A stretch of 64,000 bases of DNA from Saccharina japonica (GCA_008828725.1 MEHQ01000681.1:186001-250000); one strand, 5' to 3'; shown: positions 12,540-26,400, counted from the stretch's first letter. Notes: a model not told the origin generated them from the sequence alone. Translations and numbers: made by a program.

Positions 12540-14837
12540 CTCCTCAAAAAAAGTGGAGAGACCTCTAGACATCACAGTAGAGCTACAGGAGTTGTCTGCA
12601 TGTACAGCAGCAGTAACTCCAACCTCGAGGTCGTACGTACGCCGTTCAGTGTTGATGAGTTAGAGTAGAATGAAGAGACGAACAGCGGGCTCACACAACC
12701 AGTACTGCACCGAAATCAACACGTATCTCCCATGCACCATCCGTGCGGCTTCACAGAGTTTTGCGTGTTACGAGTATGAGCACCCAAATGGCGAGTTGTG
12801 ACGCGCTAGGAAGCGCTTGATTTATATTTTGCACCCGCAGTATCATAGGAGTACCTCACTACAATCCCAATTACTACTTCGAAGCATCTACGTAATCAAC
12901 ACTGCAGCCGTCGGGATGCTCCGAGCAGCCGTCAACAGCAGCAGCAACAACAGCAGTAGCACAAACAGATATCAACCCTTACTGTAGCTCTGTACGAAGG
13001 TTTGCCACATAAATCGCCGCTATGGGCTATGGTGCCGTGTTAGCTAGCATTATAAACCATCTGTATCAATAAAACGGAATGTTGAAGTACTGACTACTGC
13101 TGCTGTAGTAGTCGCCGTAGTAGTCGCAGTTGGCTTTTTATATACTCGCGTTTGTATGGCCTAGCAGGCGCGTCGTCCTGGGGAGTTTCGGCCCCGGTTT
13201 TTGCCGTAGGCCGGGGGGGGGCGGGGTGTACATAAGGGGAAACGCATGGTCTCGCGCCGCGCCGGCCCGCGATCGTCGCAGCGGAGCGCGGAAAGTGCGA
13301 GCCAGAGCGACGGAACCTCGCAAACTACAGCAGTACCGGTACTTGAAAATAAGGGGTAGCGGCAGCCAGCCTCGACCCAGAAGAGCTCTGAATCGTGTCG
13401 TCAATATTGGAGAGCATATGGCCACCGCGGTTGTTGGTGTCAGCAGGGGGGGGGGGGGGCAATCTCGCGTCTTGCCGTGAAACGGTCCGCGAGGGAGGCT
13501 GGTCGCAGAAACGTGCCTCGACAAGGGCATTGGAACATCAACATTTACAGGTGCTCTAATAATAGATCGAATCAGACGAGCCTGCGTCGCGGCGGGAGCG
13601 TTACACATCATACGTACAGGCAAAATTGACAAGGTGTCGGAAAAAAAAAAAGTGTGTAGGCTACGAATGTAAGAGTTCGTCCGAACGCGCCGTCTACCGT
13701 TCGCTCGGTAATTTGTTGGCGGCCTCGGGCCGCCTTCGTCGATCGCGCGCTGTCGCCTGCCCGCTCGCTCGTCTCTTACTCGCGCCGAAGCTCGCGCCGA
13801 AGCTCGCGCCGTCGCTCCACGTCGTCGCTCGTTTCATCACACTATATAGGGGAGCTCGTAAGTGATCGTGCTCAATAGCACCGCTGTTGAAAAGGTATTT
13901 CGAGGTACAAGCTACTTCAGCAGCACGGTGCAGGTCCATGCGCACATTCTCCAAAGGTGTTGATCTCATACAGCGTGTACCTTACTCTTGGTACCACAGG
14001 CACCTGCTGGTACACCAGGTACAACACACAACACTACCCCCGCGCATCTTCACGACGATTCCTAAACAAAATTCAAATACGTAAGGATTGCAGACTTCCG
14101 CTAGTTGCTTCACCTGGTCTGCTGTCGCCATTGCCGGGTGCGGTAGATGCACCAGAGGATCCCTCACCATCAGGCGGGCGTCTTCCTAAGCCGAACCAGC
14201 CCATTCAGCTGCTCCGCTGAGTACGCTGTGTGCTCTGCATGTCGCGCTGCAGAAATCATGTCCGTAGGCATAACGCCTCGCAGGTTTTATGCACACCTGT
14301 ATGGCGAATTTTTCCGAAATAGTACAGAGGACGCAACAACGTTCTCCGGCGAGCCTACCTGTCGCAGCTTTGCCTTCTCAAAGTAGCAGCTGCACGTGCG
14401 CCTAGTTTCTCCTAGGGTAGTGGCTGAAGCGTCTTCAGTAATTGAAATTGGTTTAAATCGGAGCCTGCGACGCTGCTGCATCGCTGTGCGTCTTCTCCTC
14501 GAGAAGATCAGTACAGCCACCTGAAGGCGTGGACACCTGCCAACCTCCCTCCTTCCCCTTCCCTTGCTCGCAGCTTCTGCCTATAGCGGGACTCTGTAGT
14601 TCTCTCCCGGTTGTAGAGTTCACTACCGCCTGCGAGGGAGGTCTGCATAGGTCCTTTCCTGGCTAGTTGGCAGGCGACGACGACAGTACAACTACTACAG
14701 CAACCGTACCTATAGCTGCCGCTGCTGGCTGGCTGTGCGACGCTGCTGCTGCTGCTGGTGCTGGTGCTGGTACTTGCTACTGCTGTTCGCTGCTGGTCCA
14801 TCGCATTGAATCTTGAGCTAGAGGGGGGCGAGTGGAG
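12540..14837. other. Gene-free region upstream of RPB5 with simple repeats
   Basis: I support no exon here. It contains short CAG/CTG runs (around 12935-12962 and 14730-14792), a G tract (13447-13460), a 12-bp unit CTCGCGCCGAAG repeated about three times (13780-13812) and GC-rich stretches near 13200-13400. The last few hundred bases should include the RPB5 promoter. No TATA box is obvious. Confidence 0.4.
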
Positions 14838-17800
14838 ATGGAGGGTGCTGCGGGGCCGCGGTTGTCGGATGACGGGCACAAGCTGTACCGGATTCGACAG
14901 ACCTGCATGAAGATGCTGGACAAGCGGGGCTACAACGTACTGCAAGAGCACGTCTCGATGACCTCGGAAAAGTTCGTGGAGGACTTCGGGACCGACCCTA
15001 AGCGAGAGGACATGACGCTCTTGGTGGAAAAGGTGGGTGGTGAGGTACGAGTAGTGGGCTACGTACGTATGGGTGTATATGGTCTGTGGCAGTTCATAGT
15101 GTCCTCGTATACCTTTACTGTAGTTTAGGGTCGTGTGTACGAGCTCATTAGGGTGGGGAGTGGGTTAGTATAGTGGGATACTGGTACCGTATATACGTAC
15201 GTACCAGGTAACAAACAACACACAAGATGACACCCGGTCGGTTGATCTGATTTTCCAAGCCGATTCTCTCGAAACAGGGCGCGGGGGCACACAGTCGCGG
15301 GGGCACACACAACTTGGAAAGAGCACGTCGACACCTCTTTTTTTAGACGAGTGTATCATGCTGAGGACGCATCGGTCGCTCTCCCCGTTGTTGGGCATCC
15401 GTCTGAGGGGGGGCGTACTCATTTGTTGCTTGCCTTAGTCATTTGACCATTGACCACGCATCCCATCGAGATGAAGCGGGGGGGGGTTATCTTGCATGTT
15501 ACATATACACGGTAGTCCATGTGGTACTGCTGTGATACGGCACATCAGCAGTCCAGTCGAGGAGTACACATGTACCGATAGGGTTACACGAGTAGTTGTA
15601 TTACAACAGTGAAGGACACCTAATGAGAAATACCGTAGGAAATCTGATCCAGGCTAGATTTCTTCGTATTTTGAGAGAGGGTGCTTTCTACACTAATTTC
15701 AAGATAACGACTCCCAAATTTATTATTTTCCCTCTGAATCTCAGCCTGGCTTTCTTGTGAACCTGTTTCTTATTAGGTGTCCTGTAGTGTATTTCATTCC
15801 AACACGCTGTGACCTTCCCTTTGTACGAGCATTTGACTAAAAAATCGAGGCACGGGCTTTGCGGAGGGCCCAAGGTAGCCTCCCGACACCCGAGACGGGG
15901 GACTTAAGGATGTTTCCCTACTTGTACCTGGCTGTATCTACGTATAATACGTGTATCATATGAAGTTGCTGTACTGCTGGCGTTGCGTCGTTCAAGCAAT
16001 ATCCGTCGTGAACAAACCCATTGCCATGATTGCGTCTCACCGCACTGCTCCTGCTGCTAATGCTACTGCTGCTTCTAATGTTATTGCTACTGCTGCTGCT
16101 ATTGCTGCTGCTGCTAATGCTACTGCTGCTGCTGCTGCTGTCTGTGTCGGTCCTTTCCGCCGTACAACGTGGTCCATCATCGATTGGGGTCGCTGTCGGC
16201 CTCCAGGTGGACGACCCTATGGACCAGATTTTTGTTTTCTTCCCGGACGACGAGAAGGTGCGCTTGCTTCTCTTTTGCTCCTCCTCTCCTTGCTTCTCCT
16301 TGTTTGTCGTGGGGACAACACCAACGATCAGTTGGGGTAGAGTTGCCCCCCTGTGCCGGGCATCTTTGTCCAAGCTCTAAATTGCTAAACATGTAAAACT
16401 AAAGCTATGCTTTGTACTTTAGGCTGAAGGCCACAATATAAATTTGTGTAGGCCTAGTAGCTCTCGTACTGCTATTGTGGCGTCATCAGCAGCGTCTTTC
16501 TTTGGCATACAAAATTGTTTGGGTGCCTTCGTTCGTGCGCCACAGGCGTAAGACTACGTACAGCTTTCGGGCATGCACTTGTCAGCGCACCTCCTTTACT
16601 ACCAACAAAAAAACAGAGGTGCATGGCTCCATGAAATGTACAGGAGTCGCTTGAGCGCGCGCACCAGCGATAGCTCGAGCCGAACCCCGCGCATTCTTGT
16701 AGTGAACCCGAAAACAGAGCGGCCTCAGCAAGTGTATGAGTAGGGGGAAAAGGAGAGGTTCAGTTTGTGTACTTCGTTGTATGTCTGTTTGTGCGACACG
16801 AAGCGAGCTTTGGTCCAGGTGTTTGGTCGGACATACTAAGGTGTTTGATAAATTCAGGTATTCTGATCGGGCTATTGGCAGTACGTAGAGCCACGGTGCT
16901 GTGTGTCCTCGGATGGGCGCAAGCAAAACGCCCCTTCTTATGCGGTTTGTTTCTTGTTGGTGTGCGTTTTCCGTGCGGTCAGGTCGGGGTGAAGCCCATC
17001 CGCAGCTACTCCGACAAAATGCTGGCGGAGGAAGTGAAGAAGGCGATCATTGTCATCAAGGGCGGCATAACGCCCTTTGCACGATCGGCCATCATGGAGC
17101 TCTGCGCCCAACGAGAGGTAACTATTTCTGCAAGCATGCTTCGAGGAGGTGTGCGGCACCTTCGTCGATTGTAGTTGCGGTTGATCCGGCCGGGCTACCG
17201 GTTTACGGGGTTATATGATAAGCAATGGAGACTTTAGCGATTGAGATTTCAGCGATGGAGACTTTCGTTGTGAGGTTGCGTCAGTGCCGATCTCTCTCGG
17301 CTGTCCGCTAGGGCTGGTAACCTGCTACGTTTTGATGTTTGTGAGACGCACTAAGCAGACCTGCTGATTTGCGGCATACACACCGTACGAGGAACTGCTG
17401 TCGTTTATGCTATGGAGATATTTTACTTACTGCCTCGCAAAAGTGCAGTGTGCGCCGTTCTGGTAAACCGGCATGCACATATCGGTGTGGGGTGGGGGCA
17501 ATCGAGAACACAGTACTCTGTACTGCGCAACTCTCCGTCTGGCTCTCACGTTGTAGGTCGATCAGTTTCAACTCGATGTTTACCGTATGACATGTAATGC
17601 TATTAGTAACATACCACACCCCCTCGGACCCAAGTGAGTGTCTTGAGCTGAGTTTCTGGACAATGGGGAAGATGCAAACGCTAACATTGCCGAGTGAAAG
17701 CCGGTGATAGGGAATTCGTTCTTGGGGGGGTGTTATCTTATTAATATTGACTACAGTATACGGCAGTAGTGTTTGACACACGACGAAGAACGATCTACGA

Positions 17801-19050
17801 TCTACCACAGGTGCATGCTACCGCTTCCGTTGGCAGCAACCATTGTGGATGACGAATGATACCGTGTCCCGGTCGTGTGTCGCGCCCACAGGTCCAGGTT
17901 GAGGACTTCAAAGACGCCGAGTTGATGTTGGACATCACGGAGCACACGCTAGTGCCGGAGCACAAGGTGGGGGGGAGAATGAAAGTTCGATCGCGCCATT
18001 CCTCCGTTTTGGTTCCCAAAAAGACTCGCGGAGCACTGATGCTTCTTTTTAAGTCCATCGCCGTCGCGCAAGCCCGCCTCTTACATACGTCTCTCTGGTG
18101 CGGGGCAAGTAACACGATGCGCCCTCAGCTCCTTCCGTGTGTCCAGCTGCGCGATATTGTGCCCTCGTGTTCTGTGTGTTGTGACTGCTGAACGGCGCGA
18201 GCAAGCGTTAGCCTGACCAAGACACGTTTTTCCTCACTGTGTTTCTTTTTGTTTGCCCGACCAAGCCGCATTTTCCGCCACTGCTGTTTCTTGCTTTTGT
18301 TTGCCTGACCAAACCTTTTCCACCGCCGCTGGATTTTTTTTGGTTTGCTGCTCCGTGCGACGCCGTGCCGGGCATGCAGGTACTGCTCCCGGAACAGAAG
18401 GCAGAACTCCTCAAGCGGTACAAACTGAAGGACACACAGCTGCCCCGGATACAGACAACGGATCCGGTGGCAAGATTTTACGGCATGCAGGTGCGGCGCT
18501 TGTGCTGTGACTGCTGAGCGGTGTTGTGTTATGCTTCGTTGGGATTTGCTGTGCTGTGTTGTGCTGCGCGTGGTATGGAGCAGTTGTGTCGAGCAGCTCT
18601 ACTGGTGTTGCGTGGAATGGCCGTTCCTTGCTTTTTCTTCGATCGTCCATCGCGTGTATTCGACGAAGGTACCCATGGTCTTATCTCATTGACAATTGCG
18701 ATGACCACACCCTGAGGCATGTTGCGTAGCCGGAAGTGGCCTTGTCCCCTCCACGACTGCGCTTACACGTGCCGTTAATGTTTCCTCGGGGAAGGAAGAG
18801 AAGCGCCCACTGTCCAAATACGATATGGTGGTGCATAAGCGAGTTTTTGCATGATGTTCCGCGCGCATGTAGCTGACAGCGCGATTAACCGCCCCTTCCC
18901 CCTCCCCCCCTCTCGGCTTGTCGTCATCGGTTGCGGCTGTTGTGTGTCTAACGGTTTCATGTGCACCCTGCGCAGAAAGGACAAGTGTGCAAGATCACCA
19001 GACCCAGCGAAACGGCAGGGCGATATGTGACGTACCGCCTCTGCATTTAG
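14838..19050 (+). CDS. RPB5: RPB5 (RPABC1), shared subunit of RNA polymerases I, II and III
   Basis: Six exons encode a complete 213-residue protein: 14838-15032, 16207-16257, 16983-17117, 17892-17966, 18380-18490 and 18976-19050. All five introns are phase 0. The N-terminal jaw domain contains LYRIRQTCMKMLDKRGYNV and DPMDQIFVFFPDDEK. Then comes KKAIIVIKGGITPFARSAIM, and the archaeal RpoH-like C-terminal domain follows: DITEHTLVPEHK, LPRIQTTDPVARFYGMQ and ITRPSETAGRYVTYRL. Length and order match human and yeast RPB5 (about 210-215 residues). RPB5 binds downstream DNA at the polymerase jaw in the nucleus. The ATG at 14838 was chosen because homology begins just after it; an in-frame GTG two codons upstream is not needed. 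Introns hold two inverted-repeat elements, a LINE tail and a CTG run. Confidence 0.97.
15406..15486 (-). mobile_element. LINE 3' end, 5'-truncated copy
   Basis: On the minus strand this short segment reads GGGATGCGTGGTCAATGGTC and then ends in AAATGAGTACG plus a C run. It is nearly identical to the last part of the LINE at 50430-51413 and to 32195-32291. It is flanked on both sides by C/G homopolymer and lies in RPB5 intron 1. Confidence 0.8.
15607..15790. repeat. Inverted-repeat element (MITE-like), family D copy 1
   Basis: The ends are GGACACCTAATGAGAAA and TTTCTTATTAGGTGTCC. The reverse complement of this element aligns along its length with 47867-48063. Shared internal blocks include CCAGGCTGAGATT and TTGAAATTAGTGTAGAAA. 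It is non-coding and lies in RPB5 intron 1. Confidence 0.75.
16035..16142. repeat. CTG/GCT trinucleotide tract
   Basis: This is a long, mildly interrupted run of CTG, GCT and ATG triplets in RPB5 intron 1, shortly before exon 2. The apparent poly-Leu and poly-Ser frames across it are products of the repeat. Confidence 0.9.
17602..17746. repeat. Inverted-repeat element, family C copy 2
   Basis: ATTAGTAACATACCACACCC at the left faces GGGGGGGTGTTATCTTATTA at the right. The termini resemble those of 11318-11556. It lies in RPB5 intron 3. Confidence 0.45.
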
Positions 19051-19119
19051 CTGTCGAGATAGCTCGTGCTCACATGTGATGTTAGTGAGGTGCGGCTGTT
19101 CGATCTATGTACGGGGGAA

Positions 19120-19202
19120 CATGGTAGTCGGAACCAAACATCGTTTATAAACATCAGGGGGGTATTTGTTTGTGTAGTCCATCGGGGGTTCTGAGTACTA
19201 TG
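19120..19202. repeat. Foldback element, family E copy 1
   Basis: GTAGTCGGAACC at the left end and GGGTTCTGAGTACTAT at the right end form a short inverted repeat around a G-rich middle. Two relatives (53062-53144 and 53999-54087) share the same ends and the GGGGGGTA-type centre. Confidence 0.6.
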
Positions 19203-20467
19203 GCCCCCCGAAATAGTCGAACTGTGGGAAATGTTGTGGCAGCTACGCTGTGGATGTCGTCGCCGTGTGTGTGCGTAGCTGTCAACAGCTACATAGTTCT
19301 AGCACTGCGTGCCCAGGCGCTCTCCAGTAAATACCTTGATCCAGTTGTGACGGAAGGTTTTCGCCGCTCACCTAGGTGCAAATGCATTTCGCGCACCCCC
19401 TCCCCCAAGTTTTGGCTAAGAGCGCTCACGGTTGGGCTCTCCTTTTCGTAGAAAAATCGCAAACAAATCTGTGGGGTGCTTTTGTTCAAAAGCCCGGGGC
19501 TTGGTAGCGGCAACTAAACGAATGAGACGACAGTGACGGGTCATTCGATGGGCTGGACTTTCTGCGAACGTCGAACTGCGCATTGTGCCGGTGTTTTTGT
19601 GCAACTAGGGTTCAAGCCTCAAAAAGAGTTTCCTACACCGTGTGTTTCGGTGGCAGTGTTTGGTGGCACGGGAGTGCCCTCGCCCGACGGTTGCAAGAAG
19701 TAGCTCTGTCGGTGCGAAATGCGTCCTTTTTTTTTAACCCATCATAAAACCACCGCAGCGCCGGTTATGGTACATATCAGGTAAACCTAGTCAACAACGT
19801 GCGAAGACCACGCGCTGGAGCTTCGGAAATTATCATGAAACGCCCAGCGTAATCGCCGCACCCGCTACAAACTCCGCTACAAGGAAAGGATGCACAACGA
19901 GCGTCTACAACGAAAAATGCCGCCGCTTTATCTATAGCGCAAACGCCAGCATTGGATGAAGCAGATGCAAAGACGAGCGCAGTTCAACCCCCGCCCATTC
20001 TTATCACCGTGCATGAACACCCCGCGATGCTCGCGCCACTACACAATTGTTGGAAGTGAAGACGGACTGCCGGTAGATTATGGCGACGAGTGAACCCTTT
20101 CACACACCCGACAGATCAGGTCCTCTTTTCAACCATTTAATGATCTAGATAGTTCGGGGCAGACAGGCCCCTGATTGATATGATTTGCACGATCTGCTGT
20201 AGATCATGCTTGCCGGGTGGGATCTGTATGGCACAGCTCTTGCGAACACGTTTGCCGGGTGAGATCTGTATGATGCAGCTCTTCTTGCACAACACATCAT
20301 AACGGCAAGTACAGGATCTAGATGATCTTGATGGTGATCTGTCCTTTATATGTGTGGACCCTTTCCCTGCTGCAGCGTGTCCAACTCTAACTCCACCTAC
20401 TAGGTTGTCCCCAACACGTGGGTTGCGGGCGGTGTAGAAAACAACCTTAACAAGGGTAGCAAGTTCC
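19203..20467. other. Intergenic region between convergent RPB5 and WDR17
   Basis: This holds the 3' flanks of two convergent genes. I see no exon. The stretch 20115-20350 is a copy of the GATC-rich interspersed repeat described at 48.8-51.9 kb. Confidence 0.5.
20115..20350 (+). repeat. GATC-rich interspersed repeat, isolated copy
   Basis: This copy shares blocks such as GATCTGTATGATGCAG, CATCATAACGGCAAG and GGATCTAGATGATCTTGAT with the copies at 48985-49240, 49475-49735 and 51590-51905, and with inverted copies at 31470-31830 and 50085-50395. Confidence 0.65.
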
Positions 20468-23400
20468 TCAAAAGGGCATGATTCGTGACCCCGTGTTGAG
20501 CGGGCTGAAAGGGTTCACCTTTGCCCACATCACGGCCTCGCTCAACCCCATGGCGGTTTCCCCGTCTTCCAACAAGAACGTTGCCCCCCGCACGGGTGGC
20601 CGTGCGTCCTGACCGAACTCAGGGGAGGCCGTGGATGGTGGGAGATAGCCTGCGAGCGAGTCGCGCCTTCGAGCTGCCGAGTCCCGCCTTCGAGGTGTCG
20701 CCGCCGTCTTCTGCTGCGTTCTCCAGGCAACTTGCTCGTGGCGGCGGCAGCTGGGCAGGCGGGAACCACCGACGACTATGTCTAAATAGTCGTCTCGCCA
20801 TGGAGATGACAAGGATGATGTCGCCGAATTTGCGCCGCCAGTGGAGGTTGCAACACGTTCGCAGCTCCCGATGTCCTCTTCGTTTCTGGCGGGGAAGGCA
20901 GTGCGTGATCCGCCGTTTTTGTCGTAGTCGTTGTCATCATCCCTACTCTTGGCCTCCGAACCACCTGCAGCGGCCGGAAACGTTGTTACCGGTGTCCCTG
21001 CGATAGGAACACCCATCCTCTGGGTAGCGACAACAGCGCCGCGCTCCGCCGATAACAAGAGGTCGTCCACGGCCTTGGCGTATTTGGCGGATAGGTCCTC
21101 GTCGGTGCGTATTCGATGCGCAATTCTCAACGCTGCCTCGCGAGTGCAACGCGGCCCAACCCAGGCTTCCGCCGAGTGTGAGCTATCCTCTCCGGACGAC
21201 CATGCCATGATGTGCTCAATGGCGGCCAGGGCTAGCGCCCCGACGGACATGCAGGGCGGGAAGTCGGACACCCAAACCGGAGACTTTCGACGTCGTGAAC
21301 GCCGGCGGGTCGGGGAACAGCTGCTCTCTTGATCGGGACCGTGCTTTGCGTCACCGTCGCTACGCTCACGTTCCGTCAGCTTTGTTGACAGTTTTGTGGC
21401 GGCTTGGACACAGTTCGAGGCGTTGCGCAACAGCGAGGTGACGACGGGATGGTAGCCCCTCGCCATCGCTTCGAGCGCACCGATATAGCTTGAGTAGGCG
21501 AGTATTTCCGTTCGGAGTATCGGGGACACGCGGTTCGATAGCGAGCAGAGCCCGCTGCCGTTGCCGAGCGCTCGCACTACCGCGGACGCAGTTTTCAACG
21601 ACTGGGGTGGAAACGAAAGGGCCGACACAAACGTCCGGAGAAACGAAACGCCACGCTCAGCGGCGTGCTCTAAGTCGCCGCCCAACACCAGCAGCCGTAT
21701 CACCTCCGCATCCATGCCGCGGCTTGCTGCGGCGGCCGCATCTTCTAGATACGATTTCTTGCTTCGTAACTTAACGCTTGAACAGGGGTGGGCGTCTTTC
21801 GCGCTCCTGGCCCTTGAGATCACCGTAGCTGCTCCTCGTGGACCGGCCTCTTCTCCGCACGTTCCATACGCATCAGCTAGCCAATATCCCCCATCACTAC
21901 CCGCGGCTTTAAGCCCTCCTTGATCGCGAAAGGTTTCGCCGGTAAGCCCCCCCCCGCTGCTGTCTCCCCGGCTAACTGCGTCGTCGTCCCCTCCAGCATT
22001 TAGAAGAAGCTCCGCCGACAGATTCGGGTCCCCCCAGGCCTCGGCCCTTCTCGCCATCTCCCGAGCAAGGGGGCCTAACTCCCTAGCCGGGAAGCGCAGT
22101 GCTCTGGCCGCTGAATATGCCAACTCCGGCTCTTCTCCCCGAAGGAGGAAGGACACAGCGGGTGCGGCCATCGAACGACTGCCATCGCAAACCGACAGGA
22201 CGGCAGATGCAGCCAGAGCAGGCTGCGACGCCCGGAAGAACACCTCGGCTCTGAGGCGCGTGATTGAGTGCAGCATCGCCTCGCCGTAGTCGCGCTGACC
22301 CGCCAGTATCGTCTGCTGACTGCCGTGCGAATCCGCTAAGGTGTGCGGAGACGAATACTCTGATGCCACCAACATCGCACTCTTGAATTCTCCTTCGAGC
22401 GGCAGCAGTCTTCTCGCAGACTCTGGAGAACACCTGTGCTGTCCCCACTCCCTCCGGCGCTCGTTTTGGAGTACTTCTTTTAGCGATGTTTTCCCGTCTT
22501 CATTTACGCTGGTAGTCTCCCCAAGACCGCCTCTCGATCGCGGTACTCCTATGTAACCTCCATTTGCATATCCAGCCGGTGCATCGATTCGAGTTGCGAG
22601 GAACTTCGCCTCCGCGCTATCCTCAGAGTGTACTCCATTTGCCGTTCTCTTTTCTCTCTGCTTACACTCTAATCGCCGGCCGCCGCCTTCCCAGCCGGCA
22701 TTTTTTGCAGGCGGGAAACGTTGCTCGCTCGACGATTCGGACGGTGCAGGCGGGGGAAAGGCGCCGTCCGCCACCGATACCGCCAGAGTCAGCGCCTCGT
22801 CAGACCCTTCAAGAGCGTCGATTGCTTCCTCGGCTCTCCCCGTCGACACCAACAGAGCGGTGACCAACGCCGTGGCATCCAGGCTTCCCTCTCCGCTTGT
22901 GTCGCCTCCGTTATCTCTCGCGTCCCCCCCCGATTGGAGCACATCAACATAGCGACCGGAGAGCGCTCTCCAGTACTCCAAGCCGACGCCGGGAGCCAGC
23001 GCCAGCGCCCGCTCCCACCGCCCCAGGCCAACTAGCGCTTCACACGAGCTTCTGAGGTCTCCGGTGGCCACATGCAGTCGGGACGCGCGCTCTACGCGGT
23101 CTAACTTGCTCAGTCTCCTATCCTGGACTATGAAATTTGGAGAGCGTTTCAACAGGTTCGCCATCGCCTGGTCTGATGCTCTCCTTGCTTGGCGGTGCAC
23201 CACGCGTTCTTCGAGGACCATGAGACCTCTGGGCGCCTCCCGGAGACAAGTCGGGGTAGACTCGATGTCCGTCGCAACGCTTCCGCCCCCACCGTTCGCG
23301 CCCGTCCGAAGTCCTGATCGCTCTTCTCTGGTGCGAGGCTTCTGTGGGGCTGTCGCTGCTGCCACGGGGTTTGAAGCACGGACGGTGGAAGCCATGACCC

Positions 23401-26400
23401 AGCGAACCATTTCCCAGAACGTATCGATTCCGTCCGAGCCCCAGAAGAAGTTGAAGAGCTGACTGCTCGCATCGACGGACGACAGCCCCTCGCTTTGCCT
23501 AAGACCGGAAAGCTTTGTTTCAAGAAGCCTTGAGGCCCCACCGCACAGATATGTCGGCGAGTCGGGGAGCATCGCCTCCATGGTGTTTCCTAGACACCCG
23601 GCCAGAGTGTTCCCGACAACCGCCCTCGTCTTAATGCTGGAGACTATTCCTTCTAGCGTGAATTGCCGCAGCGTCGTGTCTCTCGACACTGAAGTGTACA
23701 GGAACGGCCGGCCTGGAGCTGCGGAGAGGCCGTACACATCGGCGACGTGGTCGTTCATCACTGCGATGCATGCCCCGCTGCCGGTGGCATCGACGGGTTG
23801 AGCAGCACCTCCCGCCATTGACCCGCCTGTCTGTTCAATCCCGGCTCGGCGAATGTCCCACGCGCGCACCGTACCGTCCCACGACCCTGACAGTAACAGC
23901 CAAGGCACTTCACTGTTCCAGTGCAGCGGGCGGACGTTGCTCGTGTGACCCTTCAGCACCGCGCTTGGGTTCAGTGTACGACAAGCTCCGCCCGGGTTCG
24001 GCCTTGGCAGCGCTCCTGGCTCGAGGCGCCACACGATGATGCTGCCGTCGTCTGAACCGCTCGCCAGCGTGCCCTGGAGGAGAGGCGACCTGACGCCCCG
24101 AGCGGTGTAGTGAGGGGTCGTGTTAGCGGGAAATGTTGGTGTGGTTTTGGACGTCGACGATAACTGTACCGCGTATGGCACGTGCATCGTGCATATCACG
24201 TGTGCTACGATACGGGCAGCACCTTTTCGATGAAATGTTTCTGACTGACTATTACTGACTATTGGTACACTCCTCAGCTGGGGCACTACCCGGTATACTA
24301 TTTACTATTGTAGTATCCCATTCGTGTTTTACAACAATATTTTGCATTACCAGGTAGTATGCATTTTACACCCAGGCAATGGGGCTGTTCATCGGTTTAA
24401 AGCTTCCTTTTTCTCAGAGAAAGTTTTGGGTGGGGGTATGGAGCTCCTCATGTGTGAACCTCAGAAGCATTAAGGAGGTGCTATATACGATACCCCAATC
24501 GTAGCACGCATCATGTCAGCAGCAATTTCTCGTGTAGAATAAAGCAGTACGGTAGTAACAGACCACATCGCGTCGATGCCACTCAGCATGTCTAGTGGTA
24601 GAAGACGCGGAAGAGGAAGCTTCGTTGCCATCTGTCACTAAGCAATTAGAACGAAGGCTTGCAGGAGAAGGATAATGACACTCTGCTGTTTGTTCGACGA
24701 GTTTAGGCTGTCAGGAGAAGGATCACGACATTGTATGCTACCTCACGAGGTTATTCGAGCCACTCAGCGCGCACACGAGTAGTAACCACATCAGGTATTG
24801 TGGTACACACATCACGAAACGAATAACGCACCAGCAGACGTGGAACACCCTTTGAAGGTGGCCCGACAGGAGGTACTGGGGCTCCGACCCGGCCGCGGAG
24901 GAAACGTCAAACACCCGGACGTTTCGGTCTTGACAAGCGGTGGCGATGATGTTGGCATGTCCAGGGCACCAATCGCAGCCAAACAGCGCGCCTGGATGAG
25001 CGTAGACACGCTCCACGGTGCCCTGTTCGCTGAAGATCACCAAACTGCCGCCCAATCACGTTAGCGCGCAGAAACACCGTGTGCGACGAGTTGAGGGCAA
25101 CAACGGGTTTCAAGTGAACTGACCCTATAGTCGGCATGAATGGCTGCGGCCATCAACACTTTTGGGACCTACCAAAACATTGCGAAGGGTGGTTCCGGCA
25201 ACCGTCTAGGGTAAGCGGCTTGCAGGACAACGAATAGTGTGATGCTGTGAACGTGTTACCCAACTCCTTGCAGTGCAGTCCCTCCCGGGTTGCTGGTTTT
25301 GCCAACGTTTTCGTCCAGTTTCTACTCTTTAACCCCCAGAAGGCTAAAGTACGTTACTGTGCTTATCATGAAAAGAGTCAAACAGCGTACGTATTCGGGG
25401 CCAGAGCACATCGTCGAAACTTCGCGAACTTTCTATCGTGGCGAAAATCACGCCCACGGACAAAATCATGGATGGACTCTGGCTGTCGCGAAAAAGAGCT
25501 TTCCTGCCGCTAAAACTATGCAATCCTGTATAGAGTAGTTACAGTTCTAAAAATGTAGGTACAGTTCTAAAAAGGGGTAGTCTTAAGCTGACCTTCCGTC
25601 GGCACCAGTGGAGGCGAGGCGAGTTTTGTTGAAGGGGTCCCACTGCGCACGGTGAGACGCCCGCGAGTGAAGCCGCAACCGTTGTTCAGCTTTTCCCGAC
25701 TCCGCGTCCCAGATCCACACGGTGCCCTCTCCGGACGTCGACGCTATCCGCCGGCCGTCGGCGCTCCACGCCAAGCTGTAAATCGCGCCGGTCTGCCCGC
25801 TCAGGGTCACCTACCGCCATTAATTTTGGGAAGCCGGTCGGAAGGGCGTGAGGGTGGGTGGTAGTGCGTGCGCTTATATTCACGGCAGCACGGTTCGGAA
25901 ATGATACGCATAGAGGAGGCTTGGGATGGACGGGTCGGGTTCGGACTGTAAAATGAGGAGGCTAGGGTTAGAGGAGTTGGGTTCGACCTGTAGAACGTTG
26001 CACTAAAACAACGTACTGAGTAGCAGGTCTGCAAGCGCGTTCGAGCGCGCTAACCACGGCTATTTGGCTGGAGGGCCTCTGTTGCCCCGTCAGAGCTGTG
26101 GCACAGTAGGGGTTAAGTGCTAATAGTACTACTAGTACTACTAGCAGTAATACTAGTAATAGTATAGAGTCCCTCAAGTGAGGATCTTCATGAAAAAAGT
26201 GCACTCTGAACGGAAATATAAGGAAATCTTGGTGTTCGTGTTAGCCTCTAAACGACCCTTATATTTCCGCCCAGAATGATACTGTAGGAGCTACCCCTAT
26301 ACCTGGTATACCGTAGCAGGCGTCGTCAGGTAATCTCTCTGTTCTGTGCTGGCTGATGAGAGGGAAAACCCGCCCATTCGCAACAAGTTTTCCCTCGCCC

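Noticed and set aside
20521-24039. Several plus-strand frames of 90-160 codons
   Set aside because: All are antisense to the large final WDR17 exon, which has clear conservation over its whole length.
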